The notes: generated by a model not told the origin, from the sequence alone. Shown: positions 8,535-17,523, counted from the stretch's first letter. The stretch is DNA of 64,000 nucleotides from RPQJ01 sp963707145 (GCA_963707145.1 CAVPOQ010000008.1:124001-188000); one strand, 5' to 3'. Numbers and translations are program-made.

Positions 8535-8990
8535 TTGGCCACCGACCCCCACCCCCAGCTCCACCGCCGGGACGCGATCGCGCGCATCCTGCGGCGCACC
8601 GCGGTCGGCCGGCAGGCCGAACTCGTGCGGCTGCTGCGCGCCGAGGGCTACGAGGCCACGCAGTCGAGCGTGAGCCGCGACCTGCGCGAGCTCGGGGTCG
8701 TCAAGGGCGCCGACCGCTACCTGCTGCCTGCGGCCGAAGAAGCGTTCACGCCGAGTCACTTCGAGGACGTGCAGGCCTTCGTGAAGGGCTATCGCCCGGC
8801 GGGCCCGAACATGACGGTACTGCGCACCACCTCGGGCGCCGCCCAGAGCGTCGCGATCGCGCTCGACAAGGCGCGCTGGCCGGAGATCGTCGGCACGATC
8901 GCCGGCGACGACACGATCTTCATCGCGACCGCGGGCGCCCGCGCCCAGCACCGCCTGCGCGCGCACCTGCACTCCACCTTCGGACGTTGA
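8535..8990 (+). CDS. argR: Arginine repressor ArgR
   Basis: This hexameric, arginine-responsive repressor heads the arginine operon. A winged-helix DNA-binding domain (about 8-75, with SSVSRDLRELGVVKG) precedes the oligomerisation and arginine-binding domain, whose core GTIAGDDTIF is intact near residue 125. I chose the in-frame TTG at 8535 (LATDPHPQLHRRD; 151 residues, close to the usual 150-156). The upstream ATG at 8475 falls exactly on the first base of the operator palindrome and would be part of the promoter rather than the message. No good Shine-Dalgarno sequence is visible for either, so the start is uncertain. argG follows after 7 bases. Confidence 0.88.
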   Translation: MATDPHPQLHRRDAIARILRRTAVGRQAELVRLLRAEGYEATQSSVSRDLRELGVVKGADRYLLPAAEEAFTPSHFEDVQAFVKGYRPAGPNMTVLRTTSGAAQSVAIALDKARWPEIVGTIAGDDTIFIATAGARAQHRLRAHLHSTFGR

Positions 8991-8997
8991 GATCCCC

Positions 8998-10227
8998 ATG
9001 ACCCAGTCCTCTGCGGGCGCCAAGCCCATCCTGCTGGCTTTTTCCGGCGGCCTCGATACCTCCTTCTGCGTGCCGTGGCTCGCCGAGACCTACGGCCGTC
9101 CGGTGGTCACGCTCACCGTGGACACGGGCGGCATCGACGAGGCCACTGCGCGCACGCTGGGTGAGCGCTCGCAGGCGCTCGGCGCCGTCGCGCACCACCT
9201 CGTGGACGCGCGGCCCGCCTACTTCGAGCAGGTGATCAAGTACCTGGTCATGGGCAACGTGCGCCGCGGCGGCCTCTACCCGCTGTGCGTGGGCGCCGAG
9301 CGCGTGCTGCAGGCGCAGACCGTTGCGCAGTGGGCGCGCCAGCTCGGCACCGACGTGGTCGCGCACGGTTCCACCGCCGCGGGCAACGACCAGGTGCGCT
9401 TCGAGGTCGCGCTGCGGACGCTCGCGCCGGGCCTCGAGATCCTCGCGCCCGTTCGCGACCGTGCCTTCAAGCGCCCCGAGCAGCTCGCCTACCTCGAGCG
9501 CCACCGCTTGCCTGTGCCGCCGTTCGGCGCGGCCTACTCGGTGAACCGCGGCCTGTGGGGCACCACGATCGGCGGCAAGGAGACGCTCGTCTCCGACGGC
9601 TGCATCCCCGACTCGGCCTGGGTGCTGACGCGCGAAGCCTTCTCGCACCCGCAGCCACCGGGACGGCACACGGTCGGCTTCGAGGCCGGCATCCCCAGCT
9701 CGCTCGACGGCCGCGCCATGGACCCGGTGAGCCTCATCGAGGCCGTCGAGGCGCTGGGCGCCGGGTACGGCATCGGCCGCGGCATTCACCTCGGCGATAC
9801 GATCATCGGCTTCAAGGGTCGGGTCGCCTTCGAGGCTCCCGCGGCCGAGATCCTGCTCACCGCCCACCGCGAGCTCGAGAAGCTGGTGCTCTCGGCGCGG
9901 CAGGCGCGCCTCAAGGACTCGCTCGCGGGCCCCTACGGCGACCTCGTGCACGAGGGCCAGCACCTCGACCCGGTGTGCCGCGACATCGAGGCGTTCTTCG
10001 TCTCGACGCAGCAGCGCGTGACCGGCGAAGTGCACCTGCTGCTGCGGCCGGGCTCGGTGTTCGTCGAGGGCGTGGCGTCGGCCTGGTCGCTGATGAAGGC
10101 CTCGAAGGGTGCGTACGGCGAGTCGGCCGGCGAGTGGACGGCCGCCGAGGCGCACGGCTTCTCGAAGATGCTGGCGCTGCCGGGCATCTTCTACACGCGC
10201 GCCGGCCAGGCCGGGCAGGGAGTCTGA
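8998..10227 (+). CDS. argG: Argininosuccinate synthase
   Basis: Joins citrulline and aspartate with ATP to form argininosuccinate, the penultimate step of arginine synthesis, in the cytosol. The 409-residue protein carries the PP-loop ATP pyrophosphatase motif AFSGGLDTS at residues 14-22 and the conserved AHGSTAAGNDQVRF segment. It belongs by eye to the divergent branch seen in Bacteroidetes and Xanthomonadales (NRGLWGTTIGGKET), which accompanies acylornithine carbamoyltransferases, rather than the Escherichia coli type. It is followed after 2 bases by the P-loop gene, so the two are probably translated together. Confidence 0.92.
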   Translation: MTQSSAGAKPILLAFSGGLDTSFCVPWLAETYGRPVVTLTVDTGGIDEATARTLGERSQALGAVAHHLVDARPAYFEQVIKYLVMGNVRRGGLYPLCVGAERVLQAQTVAQWARQLGTDVVAHGSTAAGNDQVRFEVALRTLAPGLEILAPVRDRAFKRPEQLAYLERHRLPVPPFGAAYSVNRGLWGTTIGGKETLVSDGCIPDSAWVLTREAFSHPQPPGRHTVGFEAGIPSSLDGRAMDPVSLIEAVEALGAGYGIGRGIHLGDTIIGFKGRVAFEAPAAEILLTAHRELEKLVLSARQARLKDSLAGPYGDLVHEGQHLDPVCRDIEAFFVSTQQRVTGEVHLLLRPGSVFVEGVASAWSLMKASKGAYGESAGEWTAAEAHGFSKMLALPGIFYTRAGQAGQGV

Positions 10228-10229
10228 GC

Positions 10230-11321
10230 ATGGCAACGCAGACGCGCACGGTCGTCGTCGACAAGATCGCCTCGATCGCGCAGGCCTGCGGCCTGAGCCA
10301 CGAGGTGCGCATCGCCACGCGCGACATTCCCTGCGAGGAAGGGACCGTGCTGGTGGTGGAGATCCTGGACAACAAGTCCACCTACAACACGCTCGAGCTC
10401 ACCAGCGGACGCATGGCCAAGGTGGCGCGCGGCGACGTGGTCGTGGGCGCGCTCGGGCACCGCCAGGCGCTGTTCGGCTACTCCGGGCACATCCCGGAGA
10501 AGGTCGAGGCGGGCGACATCCTGCAGGTGCTCAACATCGGCGGCGTGCTCGGCATCTGCGACTCGGTGAACCCCGACAAGGGCAAGCCCTTCAACTGCCG
10601 GGTGCTCGGCTGCGTCCTGCAGTTCCCGTTCCTCGGCGAGCGCATCGGCGTGCCGGCCAGGGTGGGTCACCGCCGGCTCGACTACGACGCGCCGCTCGAC
10701 ACGCACGGCGTGCCGGTGGTCGCACTCGCCGGCACCTGCATGGAGGCGGGCAAGACCGCGGCCGCCTGCGCGATCGTGAGCCGCATGCGCCACCGCGGCC
10801 TGGTGGTGCACGCGTTCAAGGCCACCGGCGTGTCGCTGCGCCGTGACATCCTCGCCATGGAGGACTCCGGCGCGCGCCGCAGCATGCTGTTCACCGACCT
10901 CGGTATCGTGACGACGACCGCGGCCTGCGGTCCCGCGCTCACGCGCACCATGCTCACCGAGATGACCCAGGGCCGGCCCGATGTCGTGGTGTTCGAGCTT
11001 GGCGACGGCATCCTCGGCGCCTACGGCGTCGAGGCGATCCTCGCCACCGAGGACATCCGCCAGTCGCTCTCGGCGGTGGTGCTCTCCGCCAACGACCCGG
11101 TCGCGGCCTGGGGCGGCGTCAAGCTGCTGCGCGAGCGCTTCCACATCGAGCCCTGCGTGGTGACGGGCCCGGCGACCGACAACGCCGTGGGCGTCAACAT
11201 CATCGAGCAGCAGATGGGCGTGCGCGCCGTGAACGCGCTGGCCGCCGGCGCCGCGCTGGGCGATCACATCATCGACAGCCTGGGCCTGAACGCACAGCTG
11301 GCGCGGGCGGCCTCGGAATGA
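10230..11321 (+). CDS. Uncharacterised P-loop protein embedded in the arginine operon (DUF1611-like)
   Basis: A 363-residue protein I cannot name with certainty. Residues 1-160 form a beta-rich N-terminal domain. Residues 165-350 form a P-loop domain with Walker A GTCMEAGKT (168-176), a FKATG strand end (196-200) and an acidic VVVFELGDG segment (252-260), in the general layout of DUF1611 and dethiobiotin-synthetase-like proteins. It starts 2 bases after argG and overlaps argC by 4 bases (ATGA), so it is an integral operon member. The operon has no recognisable N-acetylglutamate synthase. One DUF1611 protein, DgcN, is reported to acetylate D-glutamate, so a glutamate N-acyltransferase role here is a testable inference, not an established function. 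Confidence 0.6.
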   Translation: MATQTRTVVVDKIASIAQACGLSHEVRIATRDIPCEEGTVLVVEILDNKSTYNTLELTSGRMAKVARGDVVVGALGHRQALFGYSGHIPEKVEAGDILQVLNIGGVLGICDSVNPDKGKPFNCRVLGCVLQFPFLGERIGVPARVGHRRLDYDAPLDTHGVPVVALAGTCMEAGKTAAACAIVSRMRHRGLVVHAFKATGVSLRRDILAMEDSGARRSMLFTDLGIVTTTAACGPALTRTMLTEMTQGRPDVVVFELGDGILGAYGVEAILATEDIRQSLSAVVLSANDPVAAWGGVKLLRERFHIEPCVVTGPATDNAVGVNIIEQQMGVRAVNALAAGAALGDHIIDSLGLNAQLARAASE

Positions 11322-12379
11322 CGGCGCGCATTCCGGCGATCGTGCTGGGCGGCACCGGCTACGTGGCCGGCGAGCTGCTGCGCCTGCTCGCCGCGCACCC
11401 CCACCTCGACCTCGCCGCCGTCGCCTCCGACAGCCAGCCCGACGAGCCGGTCGCGCAGTTCTTCCGCCACCTCCAGCCGGTGCTGCCGCACTTGCGCTTC
11501 GCGGGCCACGACGAGGTCGTGGAGTACGTGACCGCGAACCCGGCGACCGCGGTGTTCTCGGCCGCGCCGCACGGGGTGTCCGCCGGGCTGATCGACACGC
11601 TGCTCACGGCTGCCGAGCAGGCCGGCACGAGACCGCGCGTCGTCGACATCTCGGCCGACTTCCGCTACCGCAGCGCGGCCGCCTACGAGACGGTGTACAG
11701 GCACGGCCACGGCGCGCCGGGACGCATCGGGCAGTTCACCTGCGCGGTGCCCGAGCATCTCAACGCGCTGCACACGCCGCACGTCGCGCACCCGGGCTGC
11801 TTCGCGACCGCGATCCTGCTCGCGAGCGTGCCGCTGCTGTCGCTCGGCCTCGTCGAGCCGCGGCTGTTCGTGAGCGGCGTCACGGGCAGCACCGGCTCGG
11901 GCCGCCAGCCCACGGCCGGCACGCACCACCCGCAGCGCCACTCGGATCTCTACGCCTACAACGCCCTCGCCCACCGCCACACGCCCGAGGTCCGCGCACT
12001 GGCCCTCGAGGCGAGCGGCGTCGAGGCCGAGTTCGCCTTCGTGCCGCACTCCGGTCCGTTCGCGCGCGGTATCCACGTCACGGTGCAGGCCACGGCGGTG
12101 CAGCCGGTCACCAGCCACGAGCTGGTGCACGCGCTGCGCGACTACTACGACCAGTCGGTGTTCGTGCGCGTCTCGGGCGAGGCGCCGCGCGTGAAGGACG
12201 TCGCGGCGAGCAACTTCGCACAACTCTCCGGGGTCGCCCACGGCGGCACCGTGGCGGTGATGTGCGCCATCGACAACCTCACCAAGGGTGCCGCCGGCGG
12301 CGCCGTGCAGTGGATGAACCGCATGCTCGGCGTCGATGAAACCGCGGGCCTGATGCAGCCGGCGGCGGGCTGGACGTGA
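11318..12379 (+). CDS. argC: N-acetyl-gamma-glutamyl-phosphate reductase
   Basis: NADPH-dependent reduction of N-acylglutamyl phosphate to the semialdehyde, the third step of the acylated arginine route. The 353-residue protein has the N-terminal Rossmann motif GGTGYVAGEL (11-20), the catalytic thiol in HPGCFAT (Cys161) and the family segment VSGVTGSTGSGR. It overlaps the upstream P-loop gene by ATGA and the downstream argD by GTGA, indicating tight translational coupling. Length and motifs are standard for the family; whether the natural acyl group is acetyl or succinyl is open (see the carbamoyltransferase entry). Confidence 0.93.
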   Translation: MTARIPAIVLGGTGYVAGELLRLLAAHPHLDLAAVASDSQPDEPVAQFFRHLQPVLPHLRFAGHDEVVEYVTANPATAVFSAAPHGVSAGLIDTLLTAAEQAGTRPRVVDISADFRYRSAAAYETVYRHGHGAPGRIGQFTCAVPEHLNALHTPHVAHPGCFATAILLASVPLLSLGLVEPRLFVSGVTGSTGSGRQPTAGTHHPQRHSDLYAYNALAHRHTPEVRALALEASGVEAEFAFVPHSGPFARGIHVTVQATAVQPVTSHELVHALRDYYDQSVFVRVSGEAPRVKDVAASNFAQLSGVAHGGTVAVMCAIDNLTKGAAGGAVQWMNRMLGVDETAGLMQPAAGWT

Positions 12380-13515
12380 CCAGCGATCACCTCGCGCCCG
12401 TCTATGCACAGTGGCCCCTCGACGTCGTGGACGGCGAGGGGGTGTTCCTGCGCACGCGCGATGGACGGCGCATCCTCGATCTCTACGGTGGCCACGCGGT
12501 GGCGGCGCTCGGCTACGGCCACGCGCGCTGGCGCGGCGTACTGAAGGACCAGTCGCGCGCACTGGTGTTCCAGAGCAACGCGGTGCCGCTCGAGGTGCGC
12601 ACGCGCGCCGCGACGCGCCTCACGCGCTTCGCGGGCCAGGGGCTCGACACGGTGTTCTTCTGCAACACCGGCGCCGAGGCGAACGAGAACGCGCTCAAGC
12701 TGGCGCTGAAGATCACCGGCCGGCGCAAGGTCGTCGCGATCGAGGGCAGCTTCCACGGGCGCACCGCCGCCGCGGGCGCGGTGACCTGGGGCGCGGCGGC
12801 GAAGTGGTACGGATTTCCGCAGGCGCCGTTCGACGTCGAGTTCCTGCCGCGTGGCGACCTGGATGCCATCGCGCGGATGATCGGCACCGACACCGCCGCC
12901 GTGATCGCCGAGCCCGTGCAGGGCGTGGCGGGCGCGGTGGACTTAGGCAAGCCATTCCTCACCGCGCTGCGCGCGCGCGCCAGCGAGACCTGCGCGATGC
13001 TGATCCTCGATGAGGTGCAGTGCGGCATGGGCCGCACAGGCTACCCGTTCGCCGCCACCATGCACGGCATCGCGCCCGACATGCTCACAACCGCCAAGGC
13101 GCTCGGCGCGGGCTTCCCCTGCGCGGCACTGCTGATGGCCGACCACGTCGCGGCGCACCTGAAGACCGACGACCTCGGCACCACCTTCGGCGGCGGACCG
13201 ATGGCCTGCGCGATGATCGAGGCCGTCGTCGACATCATCGAGAGCGAGGGCCTGCTCGCAAACGTGCGCCGGCTCGCGCAGCGGATCCGCGAGACCTGCG
13301 TCGTGGGGCCGGTCAGCGACATCCAGGGCGCGGGATTCCTCACCGGGCTGCGCACGCGCCGTCCCGCGAAGGACGTGCAGCGCGAACTCCTCGAGCGCGA
13401 CATCCTGACCGGGACGTCGGCGGATCCGCACGTGGTGCGCATCCTCGCCCCCTACGTGCTCGAGGAAGCCCACGTCGTGCAGCTGCGCGACGCGCTGGCT
13501 TCGCTGGGCGCGTAG
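12376..13515 (+). CDS. argD: Acetylornithine-type aminotransferase
   Basis: PLP-dependent class III aminotransferase converting N-acylglutamate semialdehyde to N-acylornithine. The 379-residue protein shows the pyridoxal-binding lysine in TTAKALGAGFP (Lys241), the LDEVQCGMGRTG aspartate/glutamate pair (Asp212, Glu213) and the CNTGAEANE phosphate-binding turn. The start is GTG, overlapping the argC stop as GTGA. It is slightly shorter than the E. coli enzyme. It could also act in lysine synthesis, as many ArgD proteins do. A 39-base gap separates it from the carbamoyltransferase. Confidence 0.92.
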   Translation: MTSDHLAPVYAQWPLDVVDGEGVFLRTRDGRRILDLYGGHAVAALGYGHARWRGVLKDQSRALVFQSNAVPLEVRTRAATRLTRFAGQGLDTVFFCNTGAEANENALKLALKITGRRKVVAIEGSFHGRTAAAGAVTWGAAAKWYGFPQAPFDVEFLPRGDLDAIARMIGTDTAAVIAEPVQGVAGAVDLGKPFLTALRARASETCAMLILDEVQCGMGRTGYPFAATMHGIAPDMLTTAKALGAGFPCAALLMADHVAAHLKTDDLGTTFGGGPMACAMIEAVVDIIESEGLLANVRRLAQRIRETCVVGPVSDIQGAGFLTGLRTRRPAKDVQRELLERDILTGTSADPHVVRILAPYVLEEAHVVQLRDALASLGA

Positions 13516-13554
13516 CGCCTCCCCTCACCGACCGCCGGACGACCTCGCGACCCC

Positions 13555-14553
13555 ATGCAACGCTTCCTCGACCTGGCCGACTTTTCCCGCGACGAAGTCG
13601 TGGACCTGATCGCGCTCGCACGCCGCCTGCAGGAGCATCCCGAGCCGCGGGCGCTCGCGGGCAGGATCCTCGGGCTGCTGTTCATGAATCCGTCGCTGCG
13701 GACGCTGTCGTCGTTCCAGGCCGGCATGATGCGCCTCGGCGGATCGGCGTTCGTGGTGACGCCGGGCCAGGGCACCTGGAACGTCGAGACGCGCACCGGC
13801 GCGGTCATGGACGGCGGCGCAGCGGAGCACGTGCGCGAGGCGATCCCCGTGCTCGCCTCCTACTGCGACGCGCTCGGGCTGCGCGCCTTCGCCGAGGGCA
13901 AGGATCTCGCCGCCGACCTTGCCGAGCAGCCGTTCAAGCTGATGGCCGGGCTCTGCGACAAGCCATTCATCAATCTCGAGTCGGCGGTGAATCACCCCTG
14001 CCAGGCGCTCGCGGACTGGAAGACGATGGACGACCTCGCGGTGCCGCCCGCAGGCAGGTTCGTCCTGTCGTGGGTCTACCACCCGCGCGCACTGCCACTG
14101 GCCGTGCCGGCCGCGGCGCTGCAGATGGCGGCGCAGCGCGGCATGGAGGTCGTGGTGCTGCGCCCGGAGGGCTACGCGCTGCCCGCCGCCATCATGGACA
14201 AGGCGCGCACCCTGGCCGCGGCCTGCGGCGGCACGGTGAGCGAGACCAGCGAGCGCGCGAAGGCGCTCGCCGGCGCACACGTGCTCTATGCGAAGGAGTG
14301 GGGCTCGCCCGTCTGCTATGGCGACGCCGAGGCCGAGGCCGCGCTGCGCCGACCGCTCGTCGACTGGCAGGTCCGCGAGCCGTGGTTCGCGGGTGCGCGT
14401 CCCGACTGCCACTTCATGCACTGCCTGCCCGTCCGGCGCAACGTCGCCGTCGCGGACGAGGTGCTCGACGGGCCTCGCAGCCAGGTGATCCGCGAGGCCG
14501 CCAACCGCATGGTCGTGCAGATGGCCGTGCTCTACCGACTGCTCAAGGGGTAA
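13555..14553 (+). CDS. argF': N-acylornithine carbamoyltransferase (acetyl or succinyl)
   Basis: Transfers carbamoyl from carbamoyl phosphate to an N-acylated ornithine, giving N-acylcitrulline. The 332-residue protein has the carbamoyl-phosphate loop FMNPSLRT (43-50), HPCQALAD and HCLPVRRN, the last being typical of acetyl/succinylornithine carbamoyltransferases rather than classical OTCase. The segment ETRTGAVMDGGAAEHV matches the acyl-binding loop. The residue separating acetyl (Glu, Xanthomonas) from succinyl (Pro, Bacteroides) enzymes aligns with Ala90 here. Overall the sequence reads closer to the Bacteroides enzyme (EAIPVLASYCDALGLRAFA). Its presence means deacylation occurs after citrulline formation; no deacylase gene is in the window. 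Confidence 0.88.
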   Translation: MQRFLDLADFSRDEVVDLIALARRLQEHPEPRALAGRILGLLFMNPSLRTLSSFQAGMMRLGGSAFVVTPGQGTWNVETRTGAVMDGGAAEHVREAIPVLASYCDALGLRAFAEGKDLAADLAEQPFKLMAGLCDKPFINLESAVNHPCQALADWKTMDDLAVPPAGRFVLSWVYHPRALPLAVPAAALQMAAQRGMEVVVLRPEGYALPAAIMDKARTLAAACGGTVSETSERAKALAGAHVLYAKEWGSPVCYGDAEAEAALRRPLVDWQVREPWFAGARPDCHFMHCLPVRRNVAVADEVLDGPRSQVIREAANRMVVQMAVLYRLLKG

Positions 14554-14561
14554 CGAGGACG

Positions 14562-15491
14562 ATGATCGGACACAAGGGCGAACAGGCTGTCACCGTGCGT
14601 GCGCTGCGCGGAGCGGCGCCGTACATCCACATGTACAAGGGCAGGGTCTTCGTCATCAAGACCGGCGGCGGTGCGTTCCGCGACGGCGCGGCGATGCGCG
14701 CGTTCATGGAGCAGGTCGCGATCCTGCACCACCTCGGCATCCGCGTCGTGCTGGTGCACGGCGGCGGCCCGCAGCTCGACGAAGTCACCTCGAAGCTGGG
14801 CGTGCAGACCCGCATGGTGCAGGGGCGGCGCGTGACGGACGGCGGCGCGATCGACGTGGCCTGCATGGTGCTGAACGGCCTGATCAACACGCGACTGCTC
14901 GGCCTGTGCCGCGAGTTCGGCATCGCCGCCGTCGGCGTGAGCGGCGTCGACGCCGGGCTCGTCAAGGCGCACAAGCGCGCGCCGGTGACGCTCGCGAGCG
15001 GCGAGGTCGTGGACTACGGCATGGTGGGCGACATCGACGGCGTGGACGGCTCGGTGATCACGCGGCTGCTGGACGCCGGCTTCCTGCCGGTGGTGAGCCC
15101 GCTGTCGGCCGACGCCTCCGGGCACCTGCTCAACATCAACGCCGACACGGTGGCGGCCGCGATCGGTGGCGCACTCGACGCCGAGAAGCTGATCCTGTGC
15201 ACCGGCGCGCAGGGCATCCTCGAGCGCCTCGACGACCCGCACTCGCTGATCTCCTACACCGACGTGGCCGGACTGCGACGCCTGCGCGAGGAGGGCGCAC
15301 TGTCCGACGGCATGCTGCCCAAGGCGAGCGCCATCGAGGCGGCGATCCGCGGCGGCGTGCGGCGGGTGCACGTCATCTCCTACGCGGCGCCCGACGCGCT
15401 GCTCGCGGAGATCTTCACCAACGAGGGCACCGGCACGCTGGTCGTCGCCGACACGAAGGCCCTCAGTGCGGCCGAGCAGGGAGCGAAATGA
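14562..15491 (+). CDS. argB: N-acetylglutamate kinase
   Basis: Phosphorylates N-acylglutamate with ATP, the second arginine step and usual site of feedback control. The 309-residue amino-acid-kinase fold includes VFVIKTGGGAF, LVHGGGPQLDE and NINADTVAAAIGGAL. There is no C-terminal GNAT domain, unlike the roughly 440-residue bifunctional synthase-kinase of Xanthomonas, so the operon's acylglutamate synthase must be another protein. The N-terminal extension of about 30 residues before the kinase core resembles the arginine-sensing helix of feedback-inhibited kinases. The stop overlaps the argH start (ATGA). Confidence 0.93.
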   Translation: MIGHKGEQAVTVRALRGAAPYIHMYKGRVFVIKTGGGAFRDGAAMRAFMEQVAILHHLGIRVVLVHGGGPQLDEVTSKLGVQTRMVQGRRVTDGGAIDVACMVLNGLINTRLLGLCREFGIAAVGVSGVDAGLVKAHKRAPVTLASGEVVDYGMVGDIDGVDGSVITRLLDAGFLPVVSPLSADASGHLLNINADTVAAAIGGALDAEKLILCTGAQGILERLDDPHSLISYTDVAGLRRLREEGALSDGMLPKASAIEAAIRGGVRRVHVISYAAPDALLAEIFTNEGTGTLVVADTKALSAAEQGAK

Positions 15492-16708
15492 GCGGTGAGC
15501 GCTCGCCGCAGGAGGCTCCGGTGACCCGACTCTGGGACAAGGGCGCCCCGCTCGACGAGCGCGTGCTGCGCTACACGGCGGGCGAGGACCACGCGCTCGA
15601 CGATCGCCTCGTGGCCTACGACGTGCGCGCCTCGATCGCGCACGCCGGGATGCTGCACGACGCCGGACTGGTGAGCGACGAGGAACTCGCGGCGATCACG
15701 ACCGGGCTGGGCGAGATTGCCGCGTCCCACGCGCGCGGCGAGTGGTCGGTGACCCTCGAGCTGGAGGACGGCCAGACGGCACTCGAGACGCTGCTGACGC
15801 GCAGAGTCGGCGCGGCGGGCGCGCGCCTGCACGCCGGCCGCTCGCGCAACGACCAGGTGCTTGCCGCGCTGCGGCTGTACCTGCGCGATGCGGTCGAGGA
15901 CCTCTCCTCGGGCGCACGCGCGGTGGCGGCGGCGCTCGAGTCGCTGGCCGTCGAACAGGGCCACGTCGAGCTGCCGGGCTATACGCACATGCAGCAGGCC
16001 ATGCCGAGCTCGGTGGCGCTGTGGGCGCGCGGCTTCGCCGCCGAGATCGTCGACGACGCCGACGCGCTGCGCCACGCGCACCGCCGCATCCTCAAGAACC
16101 CGCTCGGCTCGGCCGCGGGATACGGCACGCCGAACCTGCCCGTGAACCGCGACGGCACGCGCACGCGGCTCGACTTTCCGGAGAACCACGAGCCGGTGAC
16201 CGCCGTGCAGCTCTCGCGCGGCAAGGCCGAGGCCGAGGTGGTGTTCCAGGTGGCGATCCTGATGCAGGACCTCGGCCGCCTCGCCTCCGACCTGCTGCTC
16301 TACTACACGCGGGAATTCGGCTTCGTCGAGCTGCCCGACGCGTTCACCACCGGCTCCTCGATCATGCCGCAGAAGCGCAATCCGGACGTCTTCGAGCTGG
16401 TGCGCGGCCGCAGCGCGACCGCGCAGGCCTGCCTCGTCGAGGTGCTGGGCATTACGGCGAAGCTGCCGTCGGGCTACCAGCGCGACCTGCAGCTGATCAA
16501 GGCGCCTCTGTTCCGCGCCATCGACGTGTGCGGCGACACGCTGGCGATCATGGCCGCCGCGATCCCGCAGCTCAGGTTCGTTCCCGAGCGCATCCGCCTC
16601 GACGCCGACATCCACGCGGCGGCCGAGGCGAACGCGCTGGTGGCGAGCGAGGGCATCCCGTTCCGCGAGGCGTATCGCAGGGTTGGCAGCAGGCTGCGCG
16701 GCGGCTGA
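15488..16708 (+). CDS. argH: Argininosuccinate lyase
   Basis: Splits argininosuccinate into arginine and fumarate, the final step. The 406-residue fumarase/aspartase-superfamily protein carries the signature TTGSSIMPQKRNPD, the substrate-binding HAGRSRNDQV, and LPGYTHMQQAMP. It is somewhat shorter than the usual 450-460 residues because the C-terminal domain after FREAYRRVG is trimmed. It overlaps argB by four bases. A 14-base perfect palindrome (16737-16750) follows the stop, but without a T-tract. Confidence 0.92.
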   Translation: MSGERSPQEAPVTRLWDKGAPLDERVLRYTAGEDHALDDRLVAYDVRASIAHAGMLHDAGLVSDEELAAITTGLGEIAASHARGEWSVTLELEDGQTALETLLTRRVGAAGARLHAGRSRNDQVLAALRLYLRDAVEDLSSGARAVAAALESLAVEQGHVELPGYTHMQQAMPSSVALWARGFAAEIVDDADALRHAHRRILKNPLGSAAGYGTPNLPVNRDGTRTRLDFPENHEPVTAVQLSRGKAEAEVVFQVAILMQDLGRLASDLLLYYTREFGFVELPDAFTTGSSIMPQKRNPDVFELVRGRSATAQACLVEVLGITAKLPSGYQRDLQLIKAPLFRAIDVCGDTLAIMAAAIPQLRFVPERIRLDADIHAAAEANALVASEGIPFREAYRRVGSRLRGG

Positions 16709-16770
16709 CTCCCTCCCAGAGGCGCTATCATCGCCGCGCCCGGCCGGGCGAATTGGGGGGGAGTCGCCGG

Positions 16771-17523
16771 ATGAACGCTGCTTTGCTGATGGTCTTGTTC
16801 GCGGCGCTGATGGTCGCTGCGCTGTGGGTCGGGGTCGTGATCCGGAACCGCCTGCCCGAGCATCACCGGACCCAGGACTCGAGAGAAGCAGTCTCCCGCG
16901 CAGTGGGGGTGGTGGTGACGCTGACCTCACTGGTGCTCGGCCTCGTCGTGGGCTCGGCGCATGACTACTTCCAGTCCATGGAAGACAAGATTGTCGTCGC
17001 CGCGGCTGACATGTCCGCGCTCGACGCGATACTCACGAGCTACGGTCCTGAGAGCGCGACAGCACGTCAGCTCCTGCGCAGTGGACGGGACGCGGCCGTC
17101 GCGTCGATCTGGCCGGAGCGTGGGCGAGTGACGGTGGCGCCGGCGGGCACGCAGGGATTAGCAGTCGCCGGGCAGCTGTCGGACGCCATTCGCGCGCTAC
17201 CGCGCGACGACCCTAGACAAGTGGCGCTGGTCGATCGGGCCACGGCGCTGGTCACCGAAATCCAGAGCACGGGTTACACCGCCAGGCGCCTCGAGCATGC
17301 CAGCGTGCAAACGGCCCTGATCGGCGTTCTCCTGTCCTGGCTCGTGCTCGTGTATCTCGGCCTCGGCCTGGTCATGCCTCCGACACCAGTCGCGATCATC
17401 TCGACGGCGCTCTCCGCGATGGCCTGCGCAGGTGGGCTGTTCCTCGTACTCGAGTTCTACTCGCCGGTCTCGGGACTGGTCCAGATCAGTCCGTCCATCC
17501 TCGAAAGCGCCATCGCGCGTTGA
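16771..17523 (+). CDS. DUF4239-like (bestrophin-like) membrane protein
   Basis: A 250-residue membrane protein of unknown function. It shows an N-terminal helix (about 5-25), a second helix (VVVTLTSLVLGLVVGSAHDY, about 48-68), a soluble helical middle and two C-terminal helices, ending in the FYSPVSGLVQISPSILESA motif that resembles the conserved end of DUF4239 proteins. A GGGGGG run and GAGTCGCC lie just before the ATG. It stands alone between the arg operon and a DUF1329 gene. Codon use looks slightly less GC-biased than its neighbours. Family assignment is moderate. Confidence 0.65.
   Translation: MNAALLMVLFAALMVAALWVGVVIRNRLPEHHRTQDSREAVSRAVGVVVTLTSLVLGLVVGSAHDYFQSMEDKIVVAAADMSALDAILTSYGPESATARQLLRSGRDAAVASIWPERGRVTVAPAGTQGLAVAGQLSDAIRALPRDDPRQVALVDRATALVTEIQSTGYTARRLEHASVQTALIGVLLSWLVLVYLGLGLVMPPTPVAIISTALSAMACAGGLFLVLEFYSPVSGLVQISPSILESAIAR

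Noticed and set aside
16737..16750. 14-base palindrome after argH as a terminator
   Set aside because: No loop and no T-tract; could be a protein site but evidence is thin.
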